DNA from: Tupaia tana
Lineage: Eukaryota > Chordata > Mammalia > Scandentia > Tupaiidae
Reading direction: 5' to 3'
Length of the DNA: 64,000 bases
Assembly: GCA_026018925.1 (NCBI GenBank)
Contig: JAKSZU010000016.1
Span: 9,434,940-9,498,939, forward strand
The notes below the pieces were generated by a model. It saw nothing but the letters and a program-made list of their open reading frames with translations. It did no database searches and was not told the DNA's origin. Both the position numbers and the translations under genes were made by a program. This document shows, one piece after another, positions 1 to 10,389 of the stretch. Positions within the stretch are counted from its first letter, which is position 1. Every line of letters starts with the position of its first letter.

Positions 1-378
1 CTTGTACTAACTGCATCAATCCAGCACATCTTACAACAGCTACGTGTGACTCTTTCTGGAGGTGGGTTACATAGGTTGGTATATCTTCCATTTTCTCCTT
101 AAGTTAATTTGGGTTTCTTTTACTTGTATCTCAAGAAGTCCTAAGTAATGCACTATATACTCTTTCCAATTCCTACCTGAAAGCAATGTCAAAACTAAGA
201 TGACCATGGATATCGTATATTAGTAAATTTTAGTTCATTATAAATATTTTCAACCATTTCGGCATGACCAGAAATAGAACTGGCTGATTCATGAAACAGT
301 GTGTGTTCATCCTTGCTACAAAATATTACAAAGAAAGTTTGACAATGAATTCTCATACTGAATGACAACTGAATGGGG

Positions 379-583
379 GGAACCAGTAGGTGGCACAGTG
401 GTTAAGGTGTTGGGACCCCACAGCTTGAAAATCACACTGGGTGCCTTTGTGCATGCCCAAATCCCAACAGAAGAATGGAGGAGAAATGTGACCATCCTGG
501 GTGGGGGAGGGGTGTGATTTTTCACTTTCCCAGCAAGCACATCTGCTCTATAGCAAAAGCCCCCCCCCCCCAAAAAAAAAAAA
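379..583 (+). repeat. SINE, family B
   Basis: A diverged copy lacking part of the tRNA-like 3' half. It keeps the AGAATGGAGGAG core and the CTCTATAGCAAAAG end, followed by a C-run and an A tail. Confidence 0.85.
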
Positions 584-839
584 CCTGAATTGGGTATTTC
601 TCAAGTTCCTTCCAAATCTAAAAGTACAACCTTCTAAATGAGTATAAGGTGCAGTTACCTTCTCTAATAAAATGGTAAATAAGTTCAAAAGAGGATTTTG
701 TTATAGTGCCTTACAAGAGTCCCCGAATATTTAGTCAGTTACATTACCCTAATGATACAAAATGAAGTATTTCCTTAAAGAAGAAAAACAGCAAAACTGA
801 AGCAAAGAGTAATCAGAAGTGGCTTTTTGTTCTTACCTA

Positions 840-1010
840 TGTCACTGAACAGCTGGGTCTATCTGAACTAGCTACTTGGACTAGTTTTCTCATCTATGAA
901 ATAGAGTTAATAATAATTTCTTCCTATTCCACGGGATTGTTTCAGGCCTCAAAGGCACTAAAACACTTTCAAACTACTATAGAAATGTTAAATGACGATA
1001 GCTTCTTTGG
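840..1010 (+). repeat. MIR-like ancient SINE fragment
   Basis: Shows the MIR pattern TTTTCTCATCTATGAAATAGAG, then TAATAATTTCTTCC and a GGGATTG-like core. The fragment is diverged, with loose ends. Confidence 0.5.
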
Positions 1011-1095
1011 CAGGATTCTTACTCAAACTTGAGGATTACTTAAAATTTTTCAACAAAAACACCTTCTACTACTTTAATAAAGAATCATATAAAGA

Positions 1096-1355
1096 TGAGA
1101 CCAGCAGTTAGCGTAATGGCTATGTCTCTGGACTCCCATGTTGTCGACCGCGGTTCGAGTCCCGGACCGGGTGGCTTAAACTCATGCCAAGCGCGTGTGC
1201 GTGCCTAAGATCCCCAGAGGAGAATGGAGGAGAAGGGATTGCAGCGTGGCCATCCCCGCTGGGGGGTGATTTCTCGCTTTCTGTCTCTCTGTCTCTCTCC
1301 TTCTGGCGAGCGCAGGCGCCCTATAGCAAAACCTCTCCGAAGGAAAAAAAAAAAA
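1096..1355 (+). repeat. SINE, family A, full length with perfect TSD
   Basis: The 15-bp duplication AGAATCATATAAAGA lies at 1081-1095 and 1356-1370. The internal box A-like and box B (GGTTCGAGTCC) motifs are intact. Insertion in MTPAP intron 1, antisense to the gene. Confidence 0.95.
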
Positions 1356-2248
1356 AGAATCATATAAAGAAATATTTCTCATTCCCTATCAATACAAGTG
1401 TTTCAGTCGGATGAAGACAGAAATTTACTTTAAAGGAAAACAGTTTATTTCTTTTGCATACTTTCGCACTGTCCCCAGAAATAACTACATCTCTTGAAAC
1501 TATAGTTCCAAAGAATGGTAGAAATTAATACCACCTGTATGACAGCTTCATTCCAAATCAAGACTCATTCTACAGCTGTAAAATGAAGACAGGGATATAC
1601 TTCTTGTGAGACTGTTTTAAGAAGTATAAAGACCATACACGAGCTGTTAGGTCATAAGAAGGATTCGATTATAGCAGGCTTTCCAATACACAAAACAGAA
1701 CATTAACTTAGAACAGACCACAGCCTGTTCCGGTGGATGCAAATGTTACTATTTCGCTCTTAAAATGGCCAAAAAAGTAAAATAAAAGGCAGTATATTTC
1801 TTAAGAAGAACCCTCGGTCACTCGTCATACCCGGTCTCCAGCAACAACTTGCTGATACCCAAATCAGACACGTTTGTGAACGATGCGGCATATTGCCCGC
1901 AAATGCCCTAACTACTGGAAACACGACTTCAACACAGTGCCACGGTTACCGCTGCAAGCAAACCGAGTTCTTGGTTTGAAGCTTACGAGGCTGAAACAAT
2001 TTCACTGCTGTGCACAGAAGTCCCCCCGAAGACCAAAACGTCACACCCGCCACGGCTGCTTCAGCAAAGGCAGCGGCTCGGACCTCCGTGGTGAGCAGGG
2101 GAGGACCCGACACTGCTCCCTTCGGGCCAGAGCCTCCCGGGCCTTTTCCACCCGCCACCCGCCACCCGCACGCCTGCGACCCCAGCCCCGGCCCGTCCTC
2201 GCCCGCGGGGGAAGGAGCTTCAGGGCCAAGAAAGCGCGGCATCGTCAC

Positions 2249-2402
2249 CTGTCTCCACGCTCCCCGAAGGTTGCTCTTCCTTTCTGAGGTCTGCGGCCAC
2301 AGTTCCTGCACAACTGAGAAGCCGGACAGAAGGAAGCTGGACCTGACTTCTCTGGGCACACAAGGAAAAGCGGGTCAACAGGCGCACACCGCGAGCCGCC
2401 AT
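2249..2402 (-). CDS. MTPAP: MTPAP coding exon 1 (mitochondrial poly(A) polymerase, N-terminus)
   Basis: This exon encodes the first 51 residues plus one base of the mitochondrial poly(A) polymerase, a nuclear-encoded matrix enzyme that polyadenylates mitochondrial mRNAs. The translation matches my memory of the human N-terminus: an LLTR...LCAQR stretch, VRLLSC, and [10 protein letters not shown] just before the splice site. The first 30 residues are rich in Arg and hydrophobic residues with no acidic residue, as in a mitochondrial presequence. I chose the ATG at complement 2402-2400 because its context (ACC ATG G) is near-ideal Kozak and the codon two upstream is TTG. The donor reads ACAG|GTGACG, with GT at complement 2248-2247, and interrupts a Gly codon. 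No further MTPAP exon is visible to the left, so the nucleotidyltransferase domain lies outside the window. Confidence 0.93.
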
Positions 2403-2439
2403 GGTCAAACGAGTGGAGCGCGAAGATAAAGGTCAGCGG

Positions 2440-2456
2440 ACTTCCGCGCATGCGCC
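2440..2456. promoter_or_regulatory. NRF1 palindrome overlapping an ETS/GABP site
   Basis: The perfect palindrome GCGCATGCGC at 2446-2455 matches the NRF1 consensus core. It sits directly against ACTTCCG, the complement of CGGAAGT, an ETS/GABPA (NRF-2) site at 2440-2446. The pair is about 40 bases upstream of the MTPAP ATG. NRF1 and GABP are the classical activators of nuclear genes for mitochondrial proteins, so the location fits the gene. Binding is inferred. Confidence 0.7.
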
Positions 2457-2606
2457 CTGAGGTGGCAGGAACGGGAGCCCTAAAGGGACAAACTAGGCTA
2501 AAGTGTTTATGTAGTGGCTTCTGGGATAACTTAAAAATATAGTAAATGACAGCACTCTTTTGCTACACGTTGTTCTAAGTACATGTATTGACTTTTTAAT
2601 TTAAGT

Positions 2607-3118
2607 TTTTTTTTTTGGCCGTAAGGTATGTGTGCTTACCAGAGAGACACAGAGGAAAAGAAAGTGAGAAATCACCACCACCCACTCCCAGGAGGATGGA
2701 TACACTGCTGTACCTTCTACATTCTTTTCTTGGGATTTTGAGCACGCTCGTGCACGTGCCGGGCATGAATTTCAAGCAGCCAGTTAGGGACCTCAAACCA
2801 AAGAGTTGGGACCAGCAGTTAGCGTAATGGCTATGTCACTGGACTCCCATGTAGTCAACTGTGGTTCAAGTCCCGGACCCGGTGGCTTAAAATTCACGCC
2901 GGGCCCGTGTGCGTGCGTGCCCAAGATCCCGAGAGGAGAATGGAGGAGAAGGGATTGTGGTGTGGCCATCCCCTCTGGGGGGTGATGTCTCGCTTTCTAT
3001 CTCTCTGTCTCTCTCTTTCTGGTGAGCACAGGTATAGCAAAACCTCTCCAAAAAAATAACCGCAGAGTCAGCCATGTGGCATCCAGCGCCTTAACCACCA
3101 CTCCATTTACTGGCTCCT
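2607..3118 (-). repeat. SINE, family B, split by a younger SINE
   Basis: The 3' part is at 2607-2800 and the 5' (tRNA) part at 3061-3118. A family A copy in the opposite orientation separates them. Confidence 0.8.
2807..3058 (+). repeat. SINE, family A, nested in family B
   Basis: Near-complete copy. The flanks AACCAAAGAGT and AACCGCAGAGT look like a diverged TSD inside the older SINE. Confidence 0.88.
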
Positions 3119-3139
3119 GTATTGACTCTTTTTTTTCTT

Positions 3140-3186
3140 TTTTTTTTTAGAGGTTTTTGCTATAGGGTGCGTGTGCTCGCCAGATG
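3140..3186 (-). repeat. SINE, family A, 3'-end fragment
   Basis: Only the T-run and the AGAGGTTTTTGCTATAGGG end remain. The insertion is severely 5'-truncated. Confidence 0.7.
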
Positions 3187-3396
3187 GTGATGGGTATACT
3201 AATTACCCTGATGTGATGAGCAAGTACTATATTCAGGAATAAAAATACCACACTGTACTCCATAAAGATGCACATTTATTACGTGTCAATTAATAGAAAA
3301 AATACACTCTTCATTAAAAATGCATATATTGAAAATATATTTAAAATGAAAAGTGTATTTAAAAATAAATTGCATGTGATTAAAAATTATATTTTA

Positions 3397-3661
3397 GGGA
3401 ACCGGCAGTTAGCGTAATGGCTATGTCGCTGGACTCCCACGTAGTCGACCGCGGTTCGCGTCTCGGACCCGGTGGCTTACAACTCACGCCGGGCGCGTGT
3501 GCGTGCGTGCCCAAGATCCCAAGAGGAGAATGGAGGAGAAGGGATTGCGGCGTGACCATCCCCCCTGGGGGGTGATTTCTCGCTTTCTGTCTCTCTGTCT
3601 CTCTCTGTCTGTCCAGCGAGCGCACGCGCCCTATAGCGAAAAACCTCTCCAAAAAAAAAAA
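3397..3661 (+). repeat. SINE, family A, perfect TSD
   Basis: The 15-bp TSD AAAAATTATATTTTA lies at 3382-3396 and 3662-3676. The box B variant is GGTTCGCGTCT. Confidence 0.95.
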
Positions 3662-3753
3662 AAAAATTATATTTTAAGGACAGTGTTTATTTTCAATTTT
3701 TTTTAAATTGTGTGGAGGGTCCATGGGTGTTTGTTATACTGGAATTCTGTTTA

Positions 3754-4004
3754 TGGGGGACCAGTGAATGGTTACGTTGCTGGACTCCCACGTAGTCGAA
3801 CATAGTTCGAGTCCTGGACCCAGTGACTTGAAGCTCAAGCTGCGTGCCTGTGCGTATGTGCCCAAGATCCTGAGAGACAATGGAGGAGAAGGGATTGCAG
3901 TGTAGCCATCCCCCGGGGTGTGATTTCTTGCTTCTGTCTCTGTCTCTGTCTCTGGTGAGCGCATGTGGCCTATAGCAAAAGTCTCTCAAAAAAAAAAAAA
4001 AAAA
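3754..4004 (+). repeat. SINE, family A/B, first of a stacked pair
   Basis: The left flank is GAATTCTGTTTA (3742-3753) and the right flank restarts with GAATTCTG at 4005. The head is diverged (GGACCAGTGAATGGTTACG). Confidence 0.88.
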
Positions 4005-4012
4005 GAATTCTG

Positions 4013-4250
4013 GGGACCAGCAGTTAGTGTAATGGCTATGTCGCTGGACTCCCATGTTGTCGATCGCGGTCCGAGTCCCAGACCCAGACCCGGTGGCTTA
4101 AACTCATGCTGGGTGCGTTGTGCTTGTGTGCCCAAGATCCCGAGAGGAGAATGGAGAAAGGATTGTGGCGTAGCCATTCCCTCTGGGGGGTGATTTCTTG
4201 CTTTCTGTCTCTCTGTCTCTCTCTGTCTGTCTAGCGAGCACACGTGCCCT

Positions 4251-4293
<43 letters not shown>

Positions 4294-4303
4294 TCAAAAA
4301 GAA
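4013..4303 (+). repeat. SINE, family A, second of a stacked pair, with long A tail
   Basis: Inserted in the downstream copy of the previous element's TSD, which reappears as GAATTCTGTTTAC at 4304-4316. The tail is a run of more than 30 A. Confidence 0.9.
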
Positions 4304-4414
4304 GAATTCTGTTTACTGTACACATATTAATAAATGTTTTGTATCTATTCCATTTGTATCTATTCAATTTTAAACCTTTAATAGAAAGTTATGCCTATGA
4401 TATCTATTTTTTTT

Positions 4415-4683
4415 TTCTTTTAGATTTTTGCTATAGAGCATGTGCACTCACCAGAGAGACAGAGAGAGAGGAAAAGTGAAAAATCACCCCCCACACACCC
4501 CAGAGAGGATGGCCATGCTGCAATCCCATCTCCTCCATTCTCCTCTTGGGATTTTGGGCATGCACGCACACACACACATGCACGCACACGCACACACACA
4601 CACACAGCCAGCATGCTTTCCCAAGCCACTAGGACTCAAACCTCTCAGGTGGTCACGTGGGATCCAGCACCTTAACCTGGCCC
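4415..4683 (-). repeat. SINE, family B, with internal CA-rich stretch
   Basis: Starts with a T-run and TTTTTGCTATAG and ends at CCTTAACCTGGCCC. A (CA)-rich expansion occupies 4565-4607. Confidence 0.82.
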
Positions 4684-4737
4684 TAATTATTCTTTTTAAT
4701 GACTATCCTTTTAAAAGAATTTCTGCAAATTTATTTT

Positions 4738-4920
4738 AGTTTTTCTTCAGTACTTCTGCACATTGCCAGAGAGAGACGGAGAAAGAGAAAGTGAGAAATC
4801 ACCCCCCAGGGGGGATAGTACACCCCAGGCCCCTCTGTACTCTCTCGTCTTGAAATTTTGAGCTCACACGCACATGGACCCGTCGTGGGCACCTTAACCT
4901 CCAGGCCACCTGCTGACCTC
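4738..4920 (-). repeat. SINE, family B, diverged
   Basis: Contains the GAGAAATCACCCCCCAGGGGGGA core in variant form and ends with CACCTGCTGACC, the complement of the SINE head. Confidence 0.65.
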
Positions 4921-5107
4921 ACAGATTTTTTTAGTGAGTTGAGGGCTCCGTTAGCTGAGGTGAGGCCCTTCAGGCTTCTCTCCATCTGTCAATAACTGCC
5001 CACGTAGATCCTCTCAATCATGAAAAGAAACCAAACTTCCAGGTATACCAAATGTGTTACAGAGAGTAGCCTACGTGTACGTTTACAAAGCTGACCACGT
5101 TTTCGAC

Positions 5108-5541
5108 TGTCATGGACTGTTGGGTCTCCTCAAAATGCTATGCTGAAGTCCCAACCCCAGCACATCAGATGTGACCTTACTTGGAAACCGGGTGTTGCAG
5201 AGGTAATTGGTGAGGATGAGGTCACGCTGGGTAGGGTGGGCCCTCTAGTCCAAGGCAATGGTGTCATAATAAGAGGATGGCCATGCAAAGACAGAGGCCC
5301 ACAGGAAGACAGCCACGGGACAGCAAAGGTAGAGATTGCGTTGTCTGCAACTTCAGGCGAAAAATGCCAAAGATTGCCTGCAAGCACCAGAAGTTGGGAA
5401 GGGAGAAGGAAGGAATCCCCTACGGGTTTCAGAGATGACAGGGCCCACCCGGTGCCTCAGTCTCGGACTTTCAGCCTCCAGACCTGTGAGACAATAAATT
5501 TTATATCTCGTGGTGCTTTGTGACAGCAGGTCTAAGCAACA
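5108..5541 (+). repeat. MaLR-type LTR (MLT1/MST-like)
   Basis: A 434-bp segment runs from TGTCATGGACTG to TCTAAGCAACA. It has the family's order of motifs: TGAAGTCCCAACCCC, GTGGGCCCTCTAGTCC, a TTTCAGCCTCCAGA stretch, and an AATAAATTTTATATC polyadenylation region. This is a non-autonomous ERV3-class LTR with no internal region. Confidence 0.8.
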
Positions 5542-5848
5542 TATTTATTAGACACTCTGCGACGCCAGACCATCGCTCTGGGTCGGATTCTGTCTCTCCC
5601 AGCACTACGCCAGTGGACTCATCTGTTCAGAGAGGCTCCAGACAGCTCCAGGGGTGACGGCTCCCTGTTTTCTGATGCTTCGAAAAGTCTAGATGGACAC
5701 TGTCCACACAGACAGCACTTTCTGTCTCTGAGGAGGGAAATTGGGCTGGGGCTCATAAAAATGGGGGCTTTTAACTAATTTTTTTTAGAAAAATTAACAC
5801 ACAGGTTTTTTTTTTTGCTGGTTTTGTTTATCATTAAAAAGAGTGAAA
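5542..5848. other. Intergenic segment, no recognised element
   Basis: Moderately GC-rich unique-looking DNA between an LTR and a SINE. I see no coding pattern. Confidence 0.5.
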
Positions 5849-6088
5849 GGGGCCAGCCTGCAGCATAGCAGGAACACTTTTCTGCAACCCATACCAGAAG
5901 GTCCACGGTTCACGGCCTGGGCCTCTATGTGCGTACCAGATGCACGTGTGCCTACAGTCCATGCCAGATGGCCGAGGCTGGGGTGAACTGTAGCATGAAG
6001 ACTTGGGGTTCCTATTCCTCTGCCTTTCCTTCTCTCCTTGTATTTCTCTCTCTCTCAGAAGAAATAAATAAACTTGGGAGGATAAAAT
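5849..6088 (+). repeat. SINE, family D
   Basis: Head GGGGCCAGCCTGCAGCATAGC, then TCTCTCTCTCTCAG and AGAAATAAATAAAC at the end. It shares only the general tRNA-SINE layout with families A-C. Confidence 0.7.
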
Positions 6089-6179
6089 AAGAGAATCTTT
6101 TGTACATTCGGAAGACAATAGAAAAATAGTTGACAAATTCTATAACTGTGTTTATATTTTATTGCTACTAAAAATACTC

Positions 6180-6418
6180 TTCTTTTTGCCATAGGGTGCG
6201 TGTGTTCACAGAGGAGAGAGAGAGAGGGAAAGTGAGAAGCACCCCCCTCCAAGGGGAATGGTCATGACACAGTCCCTTCTCCTCCATTCTCCTCCTGAGA
6301 TTCTGGGCACTCTTGTACATGTACCTAGTGTGATGTTTAAGCTGCCAGGTCCAGGACTTGAACCATGGTCAGCCACGTAGGAGTCCAATACCTTAGCCAC
6401 CATGCCACCTGCTGGGTC
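6180..6418 (-). repeat. SINE, family B, perfect 12-bp TSD
   Basis: The TSD CTAAAAATACTC lies at 6168-6179 and 6419-6430. The head is the complement of GGACCCAGCAGGTGGCATGG. Confidence 0.92.
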
Positions 6419-6624
6419 CTAAAAATACTCATTTAAGGTAAACTATTCTTTAGAGAAAGTATGAGCATGTGTGCTTTAAGGCTTGGGTGACCATATATCT
6501 GGGTCATTGTAATTGTTGATAGCATCTTCTTTCTCTCGCCAATGTATTCCAATTTGGATGATAAATTATATGGTCACCTCACTAATGTCCAGATTCTGGT
6601 TTCCTGTTGGAGTTGTTAAGAAGG

Positions 6625-6871
6625 TTTTTTGTTTGCATGAGGCATGTGTGCTTGCTAGAGAAACAGAGAGAGACCGTGAGAGAGAAAATGAGAAATCACT
6701 CCCTAGAGGGGATGGCCACACTGACCTGAGTTCTCCATTTTCTCCTGGGATTTTGGGCACGCACGCACACATACCCAGCATGAATTTCAAGATGCCGGGT
6801 CCAGAAGTAGAACCATGCTTTTGCCATGTGGGAGTCCAGCATTTTAGTCAACACACTACTTACTGGCCCCA
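6625..6871 (-). repeat. SINE, family B
   Basis: Runs from TTTTTTGTTTGCATGAGGC to CACTACTTACTGGCCCC. Confidence 0.85.
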
Positions 6872-7111
6872 ACAAGAGTCTTTATGTCAAAGCCCAATAT
6901 CTTGGCTCGGAGCAGCCCAGGCGGTGGAGGTGGCAGGGCAAATTCTCCTGGTAAAGAAAGTAAAGGCCCTGGGGTTTCAAAAGGCTTGAACTCGTAAATT
7001 CTGTGAAGTTGTGTCTTCTGTCTTTGAAATAATAGAAGTTTTACATTGTCCTTATTCTTAAAAATAATGCTTTTCCTCACTCTGTCACTGAATTACTTCA
7101 CTTTTCTTCTC

Positions 7112-7369
7112 AAGATTTTTTTGAGAGTTTTTTGCTAGAAGGCACGTGCGCTCTCCAGAAAGACAGAGAGAGACAGAGAGACAGAAAGTGAGAAATCACC
7201 CCCAGGAGGTATGGCCATGCTGCAGTCCCTTCTCCTCCATTCTCCTCTCGGGATCTTGGGCACGCATACACACGCGTCCGGTGTGAGTTTAAGCCACGGG
7301 GTCCAGGACTCGAACCATGGTCAACTATATGGGAGTCCAGTGACATAGCCATCATGCCAACTGCTGGTC
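7112..7369 (-). repeat. SINE, family A
   Basis: Full length, ending CATGCCAACTGCTGGTCCC. Short flanking CTCTCAAG-like repeats. Confidence 0.9.
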
Positions 7370-7694
7370 CCTCCTCTCAAGGTTTCTGAATAAATTTGAT
7401 AGCCCAGGGTTCTCACGCCTTCCCTCAGCCCCAGTTACCACAGAATCTGCCCTCTCATCTGAGACGCACAGCTCTCATGCTGGGGGCCCTGTGGTCTCCT
7501 TTATCAAAGGCCTGAGTGTCCAGTAAGAGATTGGACGTCACGTCACATCGTCCAAGGGGACCCACGACTCTTGTGGGTAAATTGCTTTTAGTAAATACAA
7601 CAGTCGCTTTCTCACAGCCTTTCGATTTACAGACGAGGAATGCTCATATACTTCTTTCACTGGCTTTAGACTGACGTGCAGAAAGACTGACTTA

Positions 7695-7930
7695 CAGGCC
7701 AGCTGGATGGACTAGCAGGTAAGCATTGTACATAGGAAGCTGGATCCCACGTGGCTGACTGCAGTTCGAATCCCGGCCCCAGAGGCTTGGAAAACACCTC
7801 AGGTGATGCATGCCCCAAGTCCTGACAGGACAAGAAAGTGAAGGAAAAGGTGTTGCAGTGTGATTATGTTTCCTTTCTCCTCTCTTTCTCTCTGGTGAAT
7901 GCACATACCCTGTGGCAATGAAAAAAAATG
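7695..7930 (+). repeat. SINE, family C
   Basis: Head GGCCAGCTGGATGGACTAGC, middle GGATCCCACGTGGCTGACTGCAG, and the short 3' part GTGAATGCACATACCCTGTGGCAAT. Confidence 0.78.
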
Positions 7931-7973
7931 TTGAAGTGGTTACTTTATCGGGTAAGCAGAAGTCTTTGTTTAG

Positions 7974-8222
7974 GGACCAGCAGTTAGTGTAATGGCTATG
8001 TTGCTGGACTCCCACGTAGTTGACCGCGGTTCGCGTCCCGGACCCAGTGGTTTAAACTTACGCCAGGTGCATGTGCGTGCGCGCACCCAAGATCCCGAGA
8101 AGAGAATGGAGGAGAAGGGTTTGCGGCGTGGCCATCCCCCCTGGGGGGTGATTTCTTGCTTTCTGTCTCTCTGTCTGTCTGGTGAGCGCTTGCGCCCTAT
8201 AGCAAAAACCTCTCCAAAAAAA
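7974..8222 (+). repeat. SINE, family A, near-perfect TSD
   Basis: AAGTCTTTGTTTA (7961-7973) and AAGTCTATGTTTA (8223-8235) flank the copy with one mismatch. Confidence 0.92.
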
Positions 8223-8369
8223 AAAGTCTATGTTTATAATTCCATTTATTCATTCCTTTGTTGGCTAAAGTCCAAAGAGCAAATCATCGCTCTGCTCCTC
8301 AGGACTTAGCCTAGGGCTTTGAGCAAGGGCAGTCCCTGAATGTTACCAGAAGGTCAGCCCGAGGCATCA

Positions 8370-8480
8370 GGGGTTGGTGTACGGAGCACTGGCCCGAGAG
8401 CAGGAGCCCAGCCATCTAACCCTGCCTCTAGCGGGAACCTATTTAGTCATTAAGAGAGAAATTCACCATCTCGCTTTTGT
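8370..8480 (+). repeat. MIR-like fragment
   Basis: Weak match to the MIR core region (CCAGCCATCTAACCCTGCCTC). Ends uncertain. Confidence 0.35.
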
Positions 8481-8559
8481 CATTTTACTCTGCTAAACCC
8501 CAGGAGAGGAAGGCAGGTGCCTCTCTACTCTGAGCGGGAACACTGAGAATTCAATGAAG

Positions 8560-8730
8560 ACAGCTTTAGTTAGCATTGTGCGTGAGAAGCCGTGAGTTAG
8601 AGAAGGACTAGTTCCTGCCCTCAGGAGTCTGTACTCTGAGGGGAACAGACCATGAGGGAGTAGGGGCAGTCAGGTAAATGCTGAAAGGGGAGGAGAAGCG
8701 TAAAGCAGGTGCTCTCCAGAAGAGAGGTGG
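8560..8730 (+). repeat. L2-like LINE fragment
   Basis: Contains AGTTCCTGCCCTCAGGAGTC and GTCAGGTAAATGCTG, resembling the L2 3' end (CCTGCCCTCATGGAGCTTACAGTCT region). Confidence 0.5.
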
Positions 8731-8888
8731 GTAGCAGTGAAGGACAGCAGGAGGAGTGAGCCCCTGTAACCGGTAGGAGTGGGGAAACCGCATATATGCG
8801 CACACACTCACATACATGCTGGAGACTGAGAGCGTTTGGATGCTAGGGACCATGACTGTTTCCCCAGAAGTAAGAGTATGGTAGGTTT

Positions 8889-9187
8889 GGGACCAGCAGA
8901 TGGCGTAATGGTTGCAGCACTGGACTCCTACGTAGTAAATTGTGGTTCGAGTCCCTGAACCAGCAGTGTAAACTCATGCCAGGCGCATATGTATGTGTGC
9001 CCAAAATCCCGAGAGGAGAATGGAGGAGAAGGAATTGCAGCGTGGTCATCCCCCTTGGGGGGGGGGGGGTGATTCGTGGTCATCCCCCTGGGGGGGGGGT
9101 GATTCTCACTTTCTGTCTGTCTGTCTCTCTTTCTCTGTTTCTCTGGCACACATACACGCACTATAGCAAAAATATCTCTTAAAAAAA
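8889..9187 (+). repeat. SINE, family A/B, with internal duplication
   Basis: The GTGGTCATCCCCCTGGGGGG...GATTC segment occurs twice in tandem (about 9044-9103), each copy with an expanded G-run. Otherwise full length. Confidence 0.88.
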
Positions 9188-9377
9188 TAACAAAGCAGGT
9201 TTATAGCATATCATATTATAGACAGCAGTGAAAAAGTTCTTGTTCCCAGTAGGGCATATGTCCATGAGTTTGAAAACAGTACTGCTGTACCTTTCACTTT
9301 TCATTTCAGCACGGGCTACTAGTCTAGTCCTTGACATAAACACTTTTCATTACAATTTTGCATATTTTATGGTTTTA

Positions 9378-9573
9378 TTATTCGCCAGAGGGTCCATGCG
9401 CTCACCAGAGAGATAAGAAGGAGAAAGCACCTCCCATGGGCGTGACCAGGATTTGGGCATGCACACACAAGCTCCTGGCATGTTTCTCAAGCCACCAGGG
9501 CCAGGATTCAAACCCCAGTCAGCCATGTAGGATCCAGCTCTCTTAACCACCAAGGTCTAAGGCCAACCCCACA
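9378..9573 (-). repeat. SINE, family C
   Basis: Starts TTCGCCAGAGGGTCCATGCG and ends ACCACCAAGGTCTAAGGCC. Confidence 0.72.
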
Positions 9574-9580
9574 TTTTAAA

Positions 9581-9806
9581 AGTTTTTTTTGCTAGAGGGC
9601 ATCTGCTCACCAAAGAGACAGGGAGAGAAGAAAGCACCTTCCATGAGAAATGGTGATACTGCGATCCCTTCTCCTCCCGTCGGGATTTTGGGCACCCACA
9701 CACACTTGCCTGGTGTGTTTCTCCAGCTGGCAGGTCCAGGACTCGAACCATCATTCAGCCACGTGAGATCCAGCTGCTTCAACCACCAGGCCATGGAGCC
9801 AGCTCA
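9581..9806 (-). repeat. SINE, family C
   Basis: Ends CCACCAGGCCATGGAGCCAGC. The flanks ACATTTTAAAAG and ATATTTTAAAGT look like a diverged TSD. Confidence 0.78.
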
Positions 9807-10155
9807 TATTTTAAAGTGTAAAGAATTTATTAATATTCTACCAATTCAGAAATAAGGTCAATTTGGACAGATGGTTTGCCTTTTGATTATTTATGAAGCC
9901 AGTATTACAAAGAAAATTAAAGTATGAACTGTGTCCACAGTATTTTAAAGAACTTGAAGAATAAGAGTCTTCAAACAGTTTGCCAGTACTTATCAAAATT
10001 ATACATGCATGTAACCTTTGACCTAGAAAACAGAGTTATTCTATGGAAGTACTTCCTTGATCTTGTAACTGATTTCTTATGCAAAGACATGAGAGCTAAC
10101 CTAGATGAATACGGAGGCTCTTTATTGATCTGGAATTATCTCTCAGATAGTTTTT

Positions 10156-10378
10156 TGGGGTCAGCAGGTAGTATGGTGGTTAAGGCACTGGATTCCCAGG
10201 TATACTGTGGTTCAAATCCCAGCAGGCAGCTTGAGATCACATGTGCATGTGTGCCCAAAATCTAGAGCAGAGAATGGAGGAGAGGAGATTGCAACGTGGC
10301 CTCCCAGGGTAACTGCTCACTTTCCCTCTCTCTGTCTCTCTCTGGAGAGTTCACATGTCCTATGGCAAAAACCTAAAT
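10156..10378 (+). repeat. SINE, family B
   Basis: Head GGGTCAGCAGGTAGTATGG, core AGAATGGAGGAGAGG, end CCTATGGCAAAAACC. Confidence 0.85.
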
Positions 10379-10389
10379 ACATATATTTT

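Larger units (their letters stand above)
1..2248 (-). other. MTPAP: MTPAP intron 1 (partial)
   Basis: This is the region downstream of the MTPAP exon 1 donor. Apart from two SINEs (379-583, 1096-1355), a MIR-like stretch (840-1010) and the GC-rich promoter shoulder, I see AT-rich unique DNA and no second exon. I looked for the expected next MTPAP coding segment on the minus strand and did not recognise it. Confidence 0.6.
2040..2480 (-). promoter_or_regulatory. MTPAP: MTPAP CpG-rich promoter and first exon
   Basis: This is a locally GC- and CpG-rich segment in an AT-rich setting. It covers MTPAP exon 1, the start of its intron and the upstream flank. No TATA box is evident, as is usual for CpG-island housekeeping promoters. 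The likely start site lies just right of 2402 on the complement, close to the NRF1/ETS pair at 2441-2456. Boundaries are by eye. Confidence 0.75.

Noticed and set aside
1098..1170. tRNA-like heads with box A/B that could be scored as tRNA genes
   Set aside because: They are the 5' parts of SINEs, have no proper acceptor-stem pairing or 3' end, and continue into the SINE body.
1096..1414. Recurrent open frames of 60-140 codons containing motifs like [11 protein letters not shown] or [18 protein letters not shown] on both strands
   Set aside because: They are translations of the family A/B SINE in its various frames. The same peptide recurs wherever a copy lies, so they are not genes.
1883..2429. 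Plus-strand open frames of about 135 codons over the MTPAP promoter
   Set aside because: GC-rich antisense shadow of MTPAP exon 1 and its promoter. No domain, and the minus strand is clearly the coding one.
3480..3545. Apparent similarity of the family A middle (GCCGGGCGCGTGTGCG) to the 7SL/Alu start
   Set aside because: The match fades after about 20 bases and lacks the rest of the 7SL order, so I treat it as chance.
3400..4300. Regularly spaced similar units that could suggest a CRISPR array or satellite
   Set aside because: The units are SINEs of about 260 bp with A tails and individual TSDs in a mammalian genome.
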